Positions 6,676-6,892 of a DNA stretch of 6,892 nt are shown here, one piece after another; position 1 is the stretch's first letter; the number at the start of each line of letters is the position of its first letter. Source of the stretch: an uncultured Holosporaceae bacterium. GTDB lineage: Bacteria > Pseudomonadota > Alphaproteobacteria > CAISOG01. The stretch spans positions 1 to 6,892 of the forward strand of contig CAISOG010000247.1 of the NCBI GenBank assembly GCA_903887035.1, read 5' to 3'. Under the pieces are notes generated by a model. That model did no database searches and was not told the DNA's origin. It saw only the letters and a program-made list of their open reading frames with translations. Made by a program: the position numbers and the translations under genes.

Positions 6676-6891
6676 TTATGCAGCTGCCTTCATAGGATTT
6701 AAAATATCTTCAATTTTTTTGAATAGATCAGAAAACATAACTTTTTGACTCTGATAAACTATTTTACATATGGTTTTCATTAACATATCTTTATTGTCAT
6801 GTGGGCTTAGATGCTTGGTGAGTGTACGCGCGAGGTCATGATCGTCACTCAAAACCTGAATGCTGTTTTTTAGATTTAACCACTCACTTTC
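6676..6891 (-). CDS. Hypothetical protein, C-terminal part only (gene continues past the right edge)
   Basis: On the minus strand, frame from 6891, 71 codons stay open to a TAA at 6678-6676. The start lies outside the window. I do not recognise the protein. The visible residues are polar and probably helical: the fragment starts ESEWLNLKNSIQVLSDD, includes ARTLTKHLSPHDNKD (21-35), and ends with FSDLFKKIEDILNP and a short Ala tail (MKAAA). There is no membrane segment, Cys pair or catalytic motif. By hand count the segment is only about one third G+C, far below carB and glmS, which suggests a different origin or weak selection. The other minus-strand frames are interrupted by stops, which supports this one. 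The chance that this is not a gene is real, because only 216 bases are visible. Confidence 0.6.
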   Translation of the reverse strand, partial: ESEWLNLKNSIQVLSDDHDLARTLTKHLSPHDNKDMLMKTICKIVYQSQKVMFSDLFKKIEDILNPMKAAA

Positions 6892-6892
6892 A

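Overview
The window looks like chromosomal DNA of an alphaproteobacterium. The large middle part is G+C-rich, and CarB and GlmS read like alphaproteobacterial proteins (for example the GlmS stretch around VAKYWFEELAALP followed by DIASEFRYR). This placement is by eye and tentative. No phage, transposon, CRISPR, tRNA or rRNA signal is visible.

Layout from left to right. Positions 1-89 (+) hold the last 28 codons of a VOC/glyoxalase-fold protein. After an 18-bp convergent gap comes carB (108-3377, -), the large subunit of carbamoyl-phosphate synthase. A 147-bp spacer with a striking C-rich, G-free tract (in the transcript) separates it from glmS (3525-5474, -), glucosamine-6-phosphate synthase, which carries unusual insertions. 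A 206-bp divergent region (5475-5680) contains a good sigma-70-type promoter for glmS and a perfect 9-bp inverted repeat in front of the next gene. That gene (5681-6547, +) is an exported family-3 solute-binding protein with no transporter genes beside it. The 128-bp convergent gap after it (6548-6675) is G-rich and holds a GNRA-capped hairpin. The window ends in the 3' part of an A+T-rich minus-strand gene of unknown function (6676-6891), which runs off the right edge. No gene-free stretch exceeds 300 bases.

How the genes fit together. glmS and carB point the same way, so carB may be read partly from the glmS promoter. Both enzymes put glutamine-derived nitrogen into biosynthesis: GlmS makes glucosamine-6-phosphate for peptidoglycan and LPS, and CarB makes carbamoyl phosphate for pyrimidines and arginine. 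carA, which encodes the glutaminase partner of CarB, is not in the window. The solute-binding protein is transcribed away from this pair and need not be related to it.

The two enzymes and the solute-binding protein are ordinary families. I do not see a clear new multi-gene system. The points most worth checking are the two GlmS glutaminase-domain insertions, the unusual binding-site residues of the orphan solute-binding protein, the paired inverted-repeat/G-tract elements in the spacers, and the A+T-rich partial gene at the right end.
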